Shown here one piece after another: positions 18,012-26,170 of a stretch of DNA of 64,000 bases. The notes under the pieces are model-generated. The model was not told the DNA's origin, made no database searches, and saw nothing but the letters and a program-made list of their open reading frames with translations. Position 1 is the first letter of the stretch. Every line of letters starts with the position of its first letter. The DNA is from Arthrobacter liuii. Lineage in GTDB: Bacteria > Actinomycetota > Actinomycetes > Actinomycetales > Micrococcaceae. Made by a program: the position numbers and the translations under genes. The stretch covers positions 62,660-126,659 of the forward strand of contig NZ_BMFW01000008.1 in the NCBI RefSeq assembly GCF_014639275.1, written 5' to 3'.

Positions 18012-19466
18012 TCAGACGGTCTCGGAGTAGGCCGGGCGGCGGTCGGCAGCAGGAGAATGCCGGACGCCGGCCGGAGCGTCTTGGAGGACAGGCACCTTGT
18101 GGAGGTCGTCGTCGTCGGAATCGCCGGGACCGTCACCGGGCTCCACAACGTCCACGGGCAGGGGTTCCACTGCCTGGCCCGCGAAGACGCGGCGTACGCG
18201 GTCGGCGTCGAGGTTGCGGTCCCACCAGGCGATGAACAGGGTGGCCACGGCGTTGCCGGTGAAGTTGACCAGGGCGCGGCATTCGGACATGAACTTGTCG
18301 ATGCCGAAGATGAGCATGATGCCGGCCGCCGGGATGGTGCCGATAGTGGCCAGGGTGGCGGTCAATGCAATGAAGCCGCCGCCTGCCACGCCTGCCGCGC
18401 CCTTTGAGGTGAGCAGCATGACGGCGAGCAGGCCCAGCTGCTGGCCGATGCTTAGCTGCGTGTTGGTGGCCTGGGCGATGTAGAGGGCGGCCAGGGACAG
18501 GTAGATGGCGGCGCCGTCCAGGTTGAAGCTGTAGCCGGTGGGGACCACCAGGCCCACGGTCTCCTTCTTGACGCCGGCGTGCTCCAGCTTGCGCATCAGG
18601 CCGGGGAGGGCGGGCTCGGCGGTGGAGGTGCCCAGGATGAGCATGTACTCCTCCTTGAGGTGCCGGATCATGCTGAAGATGTTCAGTTTGAGGAACGCCA
18701 TGACCGAGCCGAGGACCACCACGACGAACAGGATGGACGTGGCGTAGAAGAGCGCGATCAGGCCGCCCATGCTGGTCAGGGATGAGACACCGTACTTGCC
18801 CACGGCGTAGGCCATCGCGCCGAAGGCGCCCAGCGGGGCGGCCTTCATGATGAAGCTGAGGATCTTGAACATGACCCCGGTGAGGCGCTGCACGCCGTCC
18901 AGGACGGGGGCGCCCACCTTGCCCATGGCGTTCAGGGCGATGCCGAAGACCACCGCGATGAAGATGATCTGCAGGATGTCACCGGCCACGAACGGCTGGA
19001 CGATGCTGGTGGGGATGATGTTCGTGATGAACTGCCACCATTCCTGGTGCTGGCCCGCGTCGATCAGCTTCGCGGCCGAGTCGGAGGTCTTGATGCTGCC
19101 GGGGTCCGCGTTCACGCCTTCACCGAGGCGGAAGACGTTGATTGCCACAAGCCCGAATGCCAGGGCGCAGATGGTGCCCACCTGGAAGTACGTCAGCGCC
19201 TTCAGCCCGGTCATGCCCACCTTCTTCAGGTCGGCCACGCTGGCGATGCCGCCCACGATCGTGAGGAAGACGATCGGACCGATGAGCATCTTCATCGCGT
19301 TCACGAAGGTGGTGCCCATCGGTTCCATGGCGATGCCGGTGGCGGGGGCGAGCCAGCCCACCAGGATGCCGATGACGATCGCTGTCAGTACCCAGAAGTA
19401 CAGTTGCCGGTACCACCGGGTTCTGGGGGCCGCTGTCGTAGCCGCGGCGGTGCTGTTGTGGTCCAT
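18012..19466 (-). CDS. dctA: dicarboxylate/amino acid:cation symporter (DctA-like)
   Basis: The product is 484 residues of the DAACS family. It has multiple membrane segments from about residue 22 onward (LYFWVLTAIVIGILVGWLAP), the family motif PTGYSFNLDGAAIYLSLAAL, and SKGAAGVAGGGFIALTATL forming the substrate/cation site. The last 60 residues are a hydrophilic Asp/Pro-rich tail, longer than in E. coli DctA. The ATG at 19466 has a GAGGTAGGA site; the frame runs 15 codons further up. By context it probably imports tartrate or similar C4 acids for the adjoining dehydrogenase. A strong hairpin lies 100 bases upstream, between it and the dehydrogenase gene. Confidence 0.92.
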   Translation of the reverse strand: MDHNSTAAATTAAPRTRWYRQLYFWVLTAIVIGILVGWLAPATGIAMEPMGTTFVNAMKMLIGPIVFLTIVGGIASVADLKKVGMTGLKALTYFQVGTICALAFGLVAINVFRLGEGVNADPGSIKTSDSAAKLIDAGQHQEWWQFITNIIPTSIVQPFVAGDILQIIFIAVVFGIALNAMGKVGAPVLDGVQRLTGVMFKILSFIMKAAPLGAFGAMAYAVGKYGVSSLTSMGGLIALFYATSILFVVVVLGSVMAFLKLNIFSMIRHLKEEYMLILGTSTAEPALPGLMRKLEHAGVKKETVGLVVPTGYSFNLDGAAIYLSLAALYIAQATNTQLSIGQQLGLLAVMLLTSKGAAGVAGGGFIALTATLATIGTIPAAGIMLIFGIDKFMSECRALVNFTGNAVATLFIAWWDRNLDADRVRRVFAGQAVEPLPVDVVEPGDGPGDSDDDDLHKVPVLQDAPAGVRHSPAADRRPAYSETV

Positions 19467-19568
19467 GATTCCTACCTCATTGTTGGAATGTCTTGCGAAA
19501 AGCTGTGACAAAGCGGCGTCCCGGGAGACCCGACGCGGGCTTGCGGGCGCCAGGGGAGGGACTTGTCA

Positions 19569-19608
19569 GAACGTACGACGGCGGCTGGCCGCCCACCGTC
19601 GTACGTTC
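19569..19608. terminator. perfect 13-bp inverted repeat between dehydrogenase and carrier genes
   Basis: GAACGTACGACGG (19569-19581) and CCGTCGTACGTTC (19596-19608) are perfect complements with a 14-base loop. It lies between the stop of the tartrate dehydrogenase gene (19638) and the start of dctA (19466), on the same strand. No T tract follows. It could be a partial terminator or an mRNA-stabilising element that sets unequal expression of the two genes. Confidence 0.5.
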
Positions 19609-19637
19609 CGGTGTGGAGGTTCCTGCGAAGGCGCGTT

Positions 19638-20735
19638 TCAGACGGCGGCGGGTGCCAGGACCAGCGCCTTGATGATGGCCTCGGTGACGTCCTCGGTGGT
19701 GCCGTCCCCGCCCACATCGCGGGTCAGGTGCCCCGAGCCGGTGGCCGCCTCGATGGCGGCCTCGACCCGGCGTGCTTCCTCGTGCAGGCCGAAGTGGTCC
19801 AGCATCAGGGCGGCGCTGGCGATGGCGCCGATCGGGTTGCTGATGCCCTGGCCGGCAATGTCAGGGGCGGAGCCGTGGACCGGTTCGAACATGGACGGGA
19901 AGCGGCGCTCAGGGTTCAGGTTGGCGCTGGCAGCCAGGCCCAGGCTGCCGGCAAGCGCGGAGCCGAGGTCGGATAGGATGTCGGAGTTCAGGTTGGAGGC
20001 CACCACCACGGAGAGTTCCTCGGGCTTGAGAATGAACTTGGCGCTCATGGCGTCCACCAGGACGCTTTCGGTCTGCACGTCCGGGTAGTCCAGGGCCACG
20101 CGGTTGAAGACTTCGTCCCACAGGACCATGCCGTACTGCTGGGCGTTGGACTTGGTGACCGAGGAAACCTTCTTCACGGTGCGGGTCCGGGCCAGGTCGA
20201 AGGCGAAGCGCATGATGCGCTCGCAGCCCTTCTCGGTGAACAATGCGGTCTGCAGGGCCACCTCGTTGCCGGGGCCGCGGCCGCTGAGGTTGCGTCCGCC
20301 CAGGCCGGCGTATTCGCCCTCGCTGTTTTCGCGGACCACCACCCAGTCCAGTTCAGTGTTGTCGGCCTTGCGCAGCGGCGACTGCACGCCTGGGAGGAAC
20401 TTCACCGGGCGGATGTTTGCCCACTGGTCGAAGTTCTGGGTGATGTTCAGGCGCAGGCCCCAAAGGCTGACGTGGTCCGGGACGTTTTCCCAGCCCACGG
20501 CGCCGAAGTAGATGGCATCGAAGTCCTTGAGGGCTTCCAGGCCCCTGGGATCCATCATCTGGCCGGTCTTTTCGTAGTAGCCGCAGCCCCAGGGGAACTC
20601 GGTCCAGTCGAAGGCGAACTTGCCGTCGGAGTGTGCGGCCAGGGCGTCCAGGACTCGGCGGCCTGCGGAAACAACTTCCTTGCCAACGCCGTCGGCGGGG
20701 ATCGAAGCGATACTGAATGTCTGGGTGGCGCTCAT
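19638..20735 (-). CDS. ttuC: tartrate dehydrogenase/decarboxylase (isocitrate/IPM dehydrogenase family)
   Basis: The product has 365 residues of the beta-hydroxyacid oxidative decarboxylase family. The phosphoisocitrate-loop arginines are replaced in the way seen in tartrate dehydrogenases: WGLRLNITQNFDQWANIRPVKF, then VVVRENSEGEYAGLGGR, the catalytic Lys region VTKSNAQQYGMVLWDEVF and metal site VLVDAMSAKFILKPEELSVVV with NLNSDILSDLGS. It uses NAD+ and a divalent metal to turn tartrate (or D-malate) into oxaloglycolate, or to decarboxylate it toward glycerate. Glycerate kinase and a C4 carrier downstream support tartrate. D-malate dehydrogenase is the main alternative. Confidence 0.88.
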   Translation of the reverse strand: MSATQTFSIASIPADGVGKEVVSAGRRVLDALAAHSDGKFAFDWTEFPWGCGYYEKTGQMMDPRGLEALKDFDAIYFGAVGWENVPDHVSLWGLRLNITQNFDQWANIRPVKFLPGVQSPLRKADNTELDWVVVRENSEGEYAGLGGRNLSGRGPGNEVALQTALFTEKGCERIMRFAFDLARTRTVKKVSSVTKSNAQQYGMVLWDEVFNRVALDYPDVQTESVLVDAMSAKFILKPEELSVVVASNLNSDILSDLGSALAGSLGLAASANLNPERRFPSMFEPVHGSAPDIAGQGISNPIGAIASAALMLDHFGLHEEARRVEAAIEAATGSGHLTRDVGGDGTTEDVTEAIIKALVLAPAAV

Positions 20736-20858
20736 ATGCCGGTCTCCTCGTTGAGTGGTTTTCAGTGCGTCCCTGTTATAGGCGTCACACTGATTCCTTC
20801 CTCTTCAAGTAGACCGGCCGTGGTCCCATAGCGTCCAAGACCAAGATTCGATCCGCCA

Positions 20859-20875
20859 GATAGGCAGGGCCTATC
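20859..20875. promoter_or_regulatory. LysR-type T-N11-A operator upstream of the tartrate dehydrogenase gene
   Basis: GATAGGC-AGG-GCCTATC is a perfect 7-3-7 palindrome containing T61-N11-A73, the LysR-type consensus. It lies 124 bases upstream of the dehydrogenase ATG and after the LysR gene's terminator hairpin. It is the natural binding site for the LysR protein at 20950. Confidence 0.55.
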
Positions 20876-20883
20876 ACCCCTTG

Positions 20884-20945
20884 CATCGATTGCTGAGTAA
20901 CCGCCGTTTTCCACGCCCAAAACGGCAGTTACTCAGCAATCGATG
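20884..20945. terminator. 27-bp hairpin (one mismatch) after the LysR gene
   Basis: The arms at 20884-20910 and 20919-20945 pair over 27 bases with one mismatch around an eight-base loop; both arms hold TGCTGAGTAAC-type sequence and their inner ends are TTTT and AAAA. It starts four bases from the LysR stop codon. On either strand the stem could end transcription. It is far longer and more perfect than an ordinary terminator and may belong to a dispersed palindrome family. Confidence 0.65.
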
Positions 20946-20949
20946 GGGA

Positions 20950-21837
20950 CTATTCCGACACGTGCTCCCCCGCGACCGCCAGGAAGGCACGGGCGGCGGG
21001 CGTGAGATCGTCCTTGCGGCTCAGGATGGCAACTTCGAGGTGGGAGACCGGTTCGGTCAGGAGCGTGCGCAGGCCGGCTTTGTGCGCGGTGGGCGCCCAC
21101 GAGGACGGCATCACCGCGTGCCCCACGCCGGCCAGCACCAACGGGAGGATGGACGTACGGTGCGCCATCTCCACTACAATCTCGGCTTCGATGCCCCGGG
21201 CCAGGGCGTCGTCCACGAGCCAGCGCATGAGGGAGCCCCGCTGGCTGGCGATGACGCGGTGGCCGCCGAGGTCCTCCCGCACGATGGCGTCGCCGGCGCC
21301 AAAAGTATCGGCCCGGGGGTTGACGATGAGGATCAGGGGCTGGCGTTCCAGCTGCAGGACTTCGACGCCGGGCACGCGGATGGCGGTGGGGGAACCGGCC
21401 AATCCAATTTCCGTGCTGCCGCTGCGCACGGATTCGATGACTTCTTCCGGCGTGAATGCAGCACCTACGTTCAGCCGGACGGAGGGGTAGGCCTGGGTGA
21501 AGGCCGCAATCATGGAGGTCAGGGGTTCAATTCCCGGTGAGGGCATGGTGATGATGTCCAGCTGTCCGCTGCGGATGCCACGGAGGGCCTGCACGGCGGA
21601 CTGTGCCGCGTCCAGGTCCCGCATCACCAGCCGTGCCGGCCCCACCAGCTCCCGGCCGGCGTCGCTGAGTACAGCCCTGCGCCCGATCCTGTGGAACAGG
21701 GGCACGCCCAGCTCCTTTTCCAGGCCGGCGATGGTCTGGGACAGGGAAGGCTGGGCTATCAGCAGCTGTTCGGCCGCGCGGTTGAATCCGCCGTGGTCAA
21801 CCACCGCGAGGAAATACTTCAATTTCCGGGTGTCCAA
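20950..21837 (-). CDS. LysR family transcriptional regulator, probably of tartrate genes
   Basis: The product is 295 residues from a TTG start. The N-terminal helix-turn-helix is LDTRKLKYFLAVVDHGGFNRAAEQL...AQPSLSQTIAGLEKELG, followed by a substrate-binding effector domain. TTG at 21837 is preceded by AGGAG at the right distance and gives the normal LysR N-terminus; starting 22 codons earlier would add a basic extension. It is encoded on the same strand as, and upstream of, the tartrate dehydrogenase. A strong hairpin separates them, followed by a T-N11-A palindrome, so it probably activates that operon. The effector is unknown. Confidence 0.9.
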   Translation of the reverse strand: MDTRKLKYFLAVVDHGGFNRAAEQLLIAQPSLSQTIAGLEKELGVPLFHRIGRRAVLSDAGRELVGPARLVMRDLDAAQSAVQALRGIRSGQLDIITMPSPGIEPLTSMIAAFTQAYPSVRLNVGAAFTPEEVIESVRSGSTEIGLAGSPTAIRVPGVEVLQLERQPLILIVNPRADTFGAGDAIVREDLGGHRVIASQRGSLMRWLVDDALARGIEAEIVVEMAHRTSILPLVLAGVGHAVMPSSWAPTAHKAGLRTLLTEPVSHLEVAILSRKDDLTPAARAFLAVAGEHVSE

Positions 21838-22020
21838 AAGGCGGCTCCTACTCCGGCTGGCCGCTGCTGCGGTGCGCCTGAAGCCTATCCACGCGTGCCC
21901 CATTCGGCGAATCCCCTTCCCCCTTTGTTTCGTCGTTATTCCCCACCAAGGGGGTAGGGGGTCGTATTCTTAGAGCAGAGGTTTTGCAGTGGGCCCGAGC
22001 ACTGATGGCAGGGCTGGAGC

Positions 22021-22869
22021 ATGGCCGCTGATCCCACGGGGCAGGTTGGCTGGGGACCGCTTCCAGTTACCCCGGAGCCGGTTTTCGACAGCAAGGACGT
22101 CGAAGACTACCTCTGGGAAGTCACCCGCGACTTCATGGCGGGTATCAAAGGTGAACGCCGCAGCATCAGCTGGGCGGCCACCCTCTTTCGCCTGGGCAAG
22201 GCACGCACCCTCGCCGCCAGCACGGAGCAGGCGCGCGAAGCGGACCGGGAGCAATGCTCGTTTGCCGACGGACCGGTCGTGGAAGCCGTGCGCACCGGGG
22301 AATTCGTCCTGCTGTCGGACCTGAGCCGGGACCGCCGGTGGCCCGGGTATTCCAGCGCCGCCGCCGTTCACGGGGTGCAGTCCCTGCTCTCCGTCCCCAT
22401 CCTCACCGAGGGCGGCACCAGCGCTGCCATCAACCTTTACGCGCCGTCCCCGCATGCCTTCACCAGCGACGACCTGGTGCGCAGCCAAAGCTATGCGCGC
22501 CAGGTGGCGCGGGCCCTGCGCGTTGTTGTCCGCGTGGCTGAGCGCGCGGAAACAACGGCCGGTCTCGCCGTCGTCCAAAGCTCCCTGGTCCTTGTGGACC
22601 TTGCTGTACGCAGCCTCATGAACGAATACGGATTAACCCGGGAGGGTGCGCTGCGGTTCCTGCAGACCCAGGCGCTGCACCACGAACTGGACCTCCGGGA
22701 TGCGGCACTGAATGTCGTGGTCCCCGGTGGCATGGACCACGGGCCCGGGCATCCTTCCGGGCCGCGCCAGGAAACGTACGACGGCGTCGCGGAGCTCCCG
22801 CGGCCCTCGGCGGCAGGGCGGGACTTTCCAACCGGAACGTCGCCCCGCAGGGACGCTGCGGCGGGGTAG
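22021..22869 (+). CDS. GAF and ANTAR domain regulator
   Basis: The product is 282 residues. A GAF-type sensor domain covers about residues 28-170 (VVEAVRTGEFVLLSDLSRDRRWPGYSSAA, SLLSVPIL, AINLYAPSPHAF). An ANTAR RNA-binding domain follows at about 185-240 (VVQSSLVLVDLAVRSLMNEYGLTREGALRFL). The ANTAR part is imperfect: the usual ALA at its start is weak and the C-terminal helices are shortened. Such proteins act as antiterminators by binding paired hairpins in nascent RNA. The SGNH hydrolase gene starts 32 bases later and is probably in the same transcript. The target RNA is not evident in the window. Confidence 0.85.
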   Translation: MAADPTGQVGWGPLPVTPEPVFDSKDVEDYLWEVTRDFMAGIKGERRSISWAATLFRLGKARTLAASTEQAREADREQCSFADGPVVEAVRTGEFVLLSDLSRDRRWPGYSSAAAVHGVQSLLSVPILTEGGTSAAINLYAPSPHAFTSDDLVRSQSYARQVARALRVVVRVAERAETTAGLAVVQSSLVLVDLAVRSLMNEYGLTREGALRFLQTQALHHELDLRDAALNVVVPGGMDHGPGHPSGPRQETYDGVAELPRPSAAGRDFPTGTSPRRDAAAG

Positions 22870-22901
22870 GAACCCCCGCCCGCTGCAGAAGGGAGGACGG
22901 C

Positions 22902-23834
22902 ATGACCATCGAGAAGCAGGAACTGCACTCAGTAGCGCAAGGACCGGACAGGCACCCCTGGCATCGGTTCGTTGCCCTTGGGGACTCCTACACCGAAGGA
23001 ATTGGCGACCCCGAACCGAACAGCCTGGGCGGCCTCCGGGGCTGGGCAGACCGGGTGGCCGAGGAGCTGGCCGCGCGCCAGCCGGACTTCGCCTATGCCA
23101 ATCTGGCCATCCGCGGAATGCTGCTGCGGCAAATCCTTGACGGGCAGCTGTCACCGGCCCTGGCGCTGAAACCCGATCTGATCGCCATGTCCGGTGGCGG
23201 CAACGACATCGTCTTCCGCCACGGCGACCCGGACAAGCTGGCGGAAAAGATCGACGAGGCCGTCGGTATCCTGACAGCCACGGGCGCCACCGTCTTGCTG
23301 TATGCAGGTCCGGACTGGGGTAACACACCTGTTTTTGGCAAGATCCGTGGACGCGTGGCCATTTACAACGAGCACCTGCACAGAATCGGGGCACGGCATC
23401 ACGCCATCATGGTTGACCTGTGGTGCCTGCCGGAGCTTCAGCACGCCCTGATGTGGGATCCTGACCGGCTGCACCTGTCACCGCTGGGCCACCACTCCGT
23501 GGCCGTGGCCACGCTCAACGCGCTGGGTGTGCCGCACGAACTCAAGCCGCTGCTGCCACGGCCGCTTCCGGCCCACGGGTGGACACAGGCCCGGGCCGAG
23601 GACCTGGTGTGGGCACGGCAGTACTTCGTGCCGTGGGTGCTGAAGCGGCTGCGTCCCCACCCGGGCGACGACGCACTGGCGGCGAAACGGCCGCAGCCCG
23701 GCCCCGTGTTCGGCCTCGGCCGGCCGGGTCCGTTCCCGGCTGGCCATCCGGCCGGCCAGGCGCCGGGGGCAGGCGTGGCTTCAGGCGTGCAGCGCGCTGC
23801 CGTACCAGGGGCGGCGACGGGCTGGGTTGCCTGA
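22902..23834 (+). CDS. SGNH/GDSL hydrolase
   Basis: The product has 310 residues. Block I is VALGDSYTEGIGD with the nucleophile Ser, block III carries GGGND, and block V is DRLHLSPLGHHSVA with the catalytic Asp and His. No signal peptide is seen, so it should act inside the cell. Such enzymes hydrolyse lipid, acyl or acetyl esters. The last 60 residues are Pro/Gly/Ala-rich and probably disordered. An AAGGGAGGA-like site precedes the ATG. It follows the GAF-ANTAR gene by 32 bases and converges on the broken permease gene with a five-base gap. Confidence 0.9.
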   Translation: MTIEKQELHSVAQGPDRHPWHRFVALGDSYTEGIGDPEPNSLGGLRGWADRVAEELAARQPDFAYANLAIRGMLLRQILDGQLSPALALKPDLIAMSGGGNDIVFRHGDPDKLAEKIDEAVGILTATGATVLLYAGPDWGNTPVFGKIRGRVAIYNEHLHRIGARHHAIMVDLWCLPELQHALMWDPDRLHLSPLGHHSVAVATLNALGVPHELKPLLPRPLPAHGWTQARAEDLVWARQYFVPWVLKRLRPHPGDDALAAKRPQPGPVFGLGRPGPFPAGHPAGQAPGAGVASGVQRAAVPGAATGWVA

Positions 23835-23839
23835 CCGGC

Positions 23840-25193
23840 CTAGCGCTTTTTGGGCGAACGCCTCGTGGCGGCCCTCATGGCTGCCTTGGCTGCGGGCGGC
23901 AGTACGCCCAGCTCGGTTTCAGGTTCGGCCACCGTTCCGCGTGCCTTCGCGATGGCCTTCATGCCGTGGTAGACCACCAGGGCCGCGGCGGACCCGAGGG
24001 CGATGCCGTTGAACTTGAGGTCGCCGACGGTCCAGGTGTAGTCGGCGATGCCGATGATCAGCGCCACGGCTGCGGTGGTCAGGTTGACGGGGTTGGAGAA
24101 GTTCACTTTGTTCTGCACCCAGATCTTCACGCCCAGGATGCCGATCATTCCGTACAGCATGGTGGCCGCGCCGCCCAGCACGCCCGCAGGGACCGTGGCA
24201 ATCAGTTCGCCGAACTTCGGCGAGAAGCTGAGCAGGACGGCGAACATGCCTGCCACCCAGTAGGCCGCCGTCGAATACACCTTGGTTGCAGCCATGACGC
24301 CGATGTTTTTCCGCGTAGGTGGTGGTGCCTGACCCGCCGCCGAAACCGGCCAGCATGGTGGCGGCGCCGTCGGCCATCAGCGCACGTCCGGAGACGCCGT
24401 CGAGGTTCTGTCCCGTCATGGCTGCAACGGATTTCACGTGGCCGATGTTCTCGGCTACCAGCACCAAGACCACCGGCACGAACAGGCCCAGGACGCCGAT
24501 GTGGAACTCGGGGGCCTGGAAGTGCGGCAGGCCCACCCAGGCCGCGGCGTCCATCTTGTCGTACTTCACTTCACCGCGGAGCGTGGCCACGAGGTAGCCG
24601 ATTACCACGCCCACCAGGATGCTGAGCCGCCCCAGGATCCCGCGGAACAGGACGCTGACCAGGATGATGGTTGAAAGGGTGACGACGGCGGTGACCGGCG
24701 CGGCGTCGAAGTTCTGCTTGGCCGCGGGGGCAAGGTTCAAGCCGATCAGTGCCACGATGGCGCCGGTGACGATGGGCGGCATGAGCCGGTTGATCCAGTC
24801 GGCGCCGAACTTCTGCACCACCGCGCCCACCAGCGCCAGGACCGTGCCGGCGAGCACCACGCCGCCGAGCGCTCCGGGGATGCCGAACTGCTGCTGGGAG
24901 GCCATGATGGGGGCGATAAACGCGAAGCTTGAGCCCAGGTAGCTGGGGATCCGGCCCTTGGTGACCACCAGGAACAGCAGGGTGCCGATGCCCGAGAAGA
25001 ACAGCGTGGTGGCCGGCGGCATCCCGGTGATGATGGGAACCAGGAAGGTGGCGCCGAACATGGCCACCACGTGCTGCATGCCCACGCTGATGGTCAGGGG
25101 CCACGCCAAACGCTCATCAGGGGCCACCACCTGGCCGGGCTTGATGGTTTTGCCGGTGCCGTGCAGCTTCCATTTGATTCCGAGCATGCTCAT
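23840..25193 (-). pseudogene. NCS2 nucleobase permease (uracil/xanthine type), frameshifted
   Basis: Read with one base removed, this is a 450-residue NCS2 permease starting MSMLGIKWKLHG with 12-14 membrane segments and motifs such as AENIGHVKSVAAMTG. The first part (25193 down to about 24311) is in one frame and the rest (about 24305 to 23840) in another. The break is at a run of five T on the plus strand, 24306-24310. Four would restore AENIGVMAATKVYS. Either the gene is newly inactivated or the run is a sequencing error. A RutE-like reductase is divergent from it, which suggests a pyrimidine connection. No separate start serves the second part. Confidence 0.85.
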
Positions 25194-25327
25194 GGGAAGG
25201 AATGCCTTTCAGGGGGGTGCCGCGAGGGGGCGAAGATCAACTCGCTCCAGAATACCGCCAAGTTTTCGCGCCGGCCCCCTGTGGCCAAGGTCACCCGCCC
25301 TTACGGGAAGAGGAGGAAAGAACTTGA

Positions 25328-25337
25328 AGTTGCAACT
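25328..25337. promoter_or_regulatory. 10-bp palindrome upstream of the RutE-like gene
   Basis: AGTTGCAACT is a perfect palindrome 57 bases before the ATG at 25394, inside the divergent region with the permease gene, and is followed by TATAGAC. It could be a MarR/HxlR-type site or part of the promoter. The assignment is weak. Confidence 0.3.
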
Positions 25338-25393
25338 ATAGACAGCATCAGAGGCCACCCCGGCAAGCGGGCGGCGCAGCGAAAGGTAAGCCA

Positions 25394-25999
25394 ATGACTA
25401 TTGCCCACGAAGAAGCGGTTATCGATTCGGCAGCCGTGGACGCCATCTTCGCCCAGGCCCGCACCGCCAACTCCTTTACCGGCGAGGTGACCGACGAGCA
25501 GGCACGTGCCATCTACGAGCTCACCAAGTTCGGCCCCACTGCCTTCAACTCCCAGCCGCTGCGCGTCACGTACGTCCGCTCGGACGAAGCCCGCGCCACC
25601 TTGGTGGACGCCCTCTCCCGGGGCAACCAGGCCAAGACAGCTTCCGCACCGCTCGTGGCCATCCTCAGCTACGACACCGACTGGGCCGGCAAGTGGGACA
25701 ACTTCCTCCCCGGCTACAACGCCCCCAAGGCCATGTACGACGCCGACCCCGACCTCGCCGCCGCCACGGGCAACAACAACGCCCACCTGCAGGCCGGTTA
25801 CTTCATCCTGGCCGTCCGCTCGCTTGGATTCTCCGCTGGCCCCATGACGGGCGCGGACTTCGCCGCAATCGACGCGGCCTTCTTCCCGGCCGGTGGCCAG
25901 AAGAGCTTCCTGGTGGTCAACATCGGCCAGCCCGGCGAGGAAGCCTGGGGCGAGGCAAAGCCCAAGTTCTCCTACGACGAGGCCGTCCGCACCGTCTAG
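25394..25999 (+). CDS. malonic semialdehyde reductase / nitroreductase family (RutE-like)
   Basis: The product has 201 residues of the flavin nitroreductase fold. RutE/HadB-type features are FTGEVTDEQARAIYELTKFGPTAFNSQPLRV near the N-terminus (FMN site), and AGYFILAVRSLGFSAGPMTGAD and VVNIGQPGEEAW near the end. RutE reduces malonic semialdehyde to 3-hydroxypropionate in the Rut uracil pathway. Here the only other possible Rut part is the divergent, frameshifted nucleobase permease. A more general role in reducing aldehydes or quinones is equally possible. Its 3' side is followed by the nested palindromes at 26020-26145. Confidence 0.88.
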   Translation: MTIAHEEAVIDSAAVDAIFAQARTANSFTGEVTDEQARAIYELTKFGPTAFNSQPLRVTYVRSDEARATLVDALSRGNQAKTASAPLVAILSYDTDWAGKWDNFLPGYNAPKAMYDADPDLAAATGNNNAHLQAGYFILAVRSLGFSAGPMTGADFAAIDAAFFPAGGQKSFLVVNIGQPGEEAWGEAKPKFSYDEAVRTV

Positions 26000-26019
26000 T
26001 ACCACCCCTCAAAACACCG

Positions 26020-26145
26020 GACGCCCGCTCACTTTTGACGGCCTTCCAACAAACGCCCGCTCACTGTGGTGAGCGGGCGTTTGTTGATTGACGGTCAGAG
26101 ATGAGCGGGCGTTTGAACTTTCATTGCCAAAAGGGAGCGGGCGTC
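26020..26145. repeat. nested palindromes built from a GACGCCCGCTC unit
   Basis: An inner perfect hairpin has 18-bp arms at 26047-26064 and 26069-26086 around a four-base loop. Outside it, GACGCCCGCTC plus CTTTTG (26020-26037) pairs with CAAAAG plus GAGCGGGCGTC (26128-26145). A fifth copy of GAGCGGGCGTTTG lies at about 26103-26115. Several copies of one 11-13 base unit in both directions between two plus-strand genes suggest a dispersed palindromic element that can also end transcription. Confidence 0.7.
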
Positions 26146-26170
26146 TGGGGCCGAGTGGGAGACTGTGGCT

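Noticed and set aside
24295-24320. Programmed frameshift in the NCS2 permease
   Set aside because: The A-run is short, there is no slippery heptamer or downstream stem that I can see, and related permeases are not known to use one.
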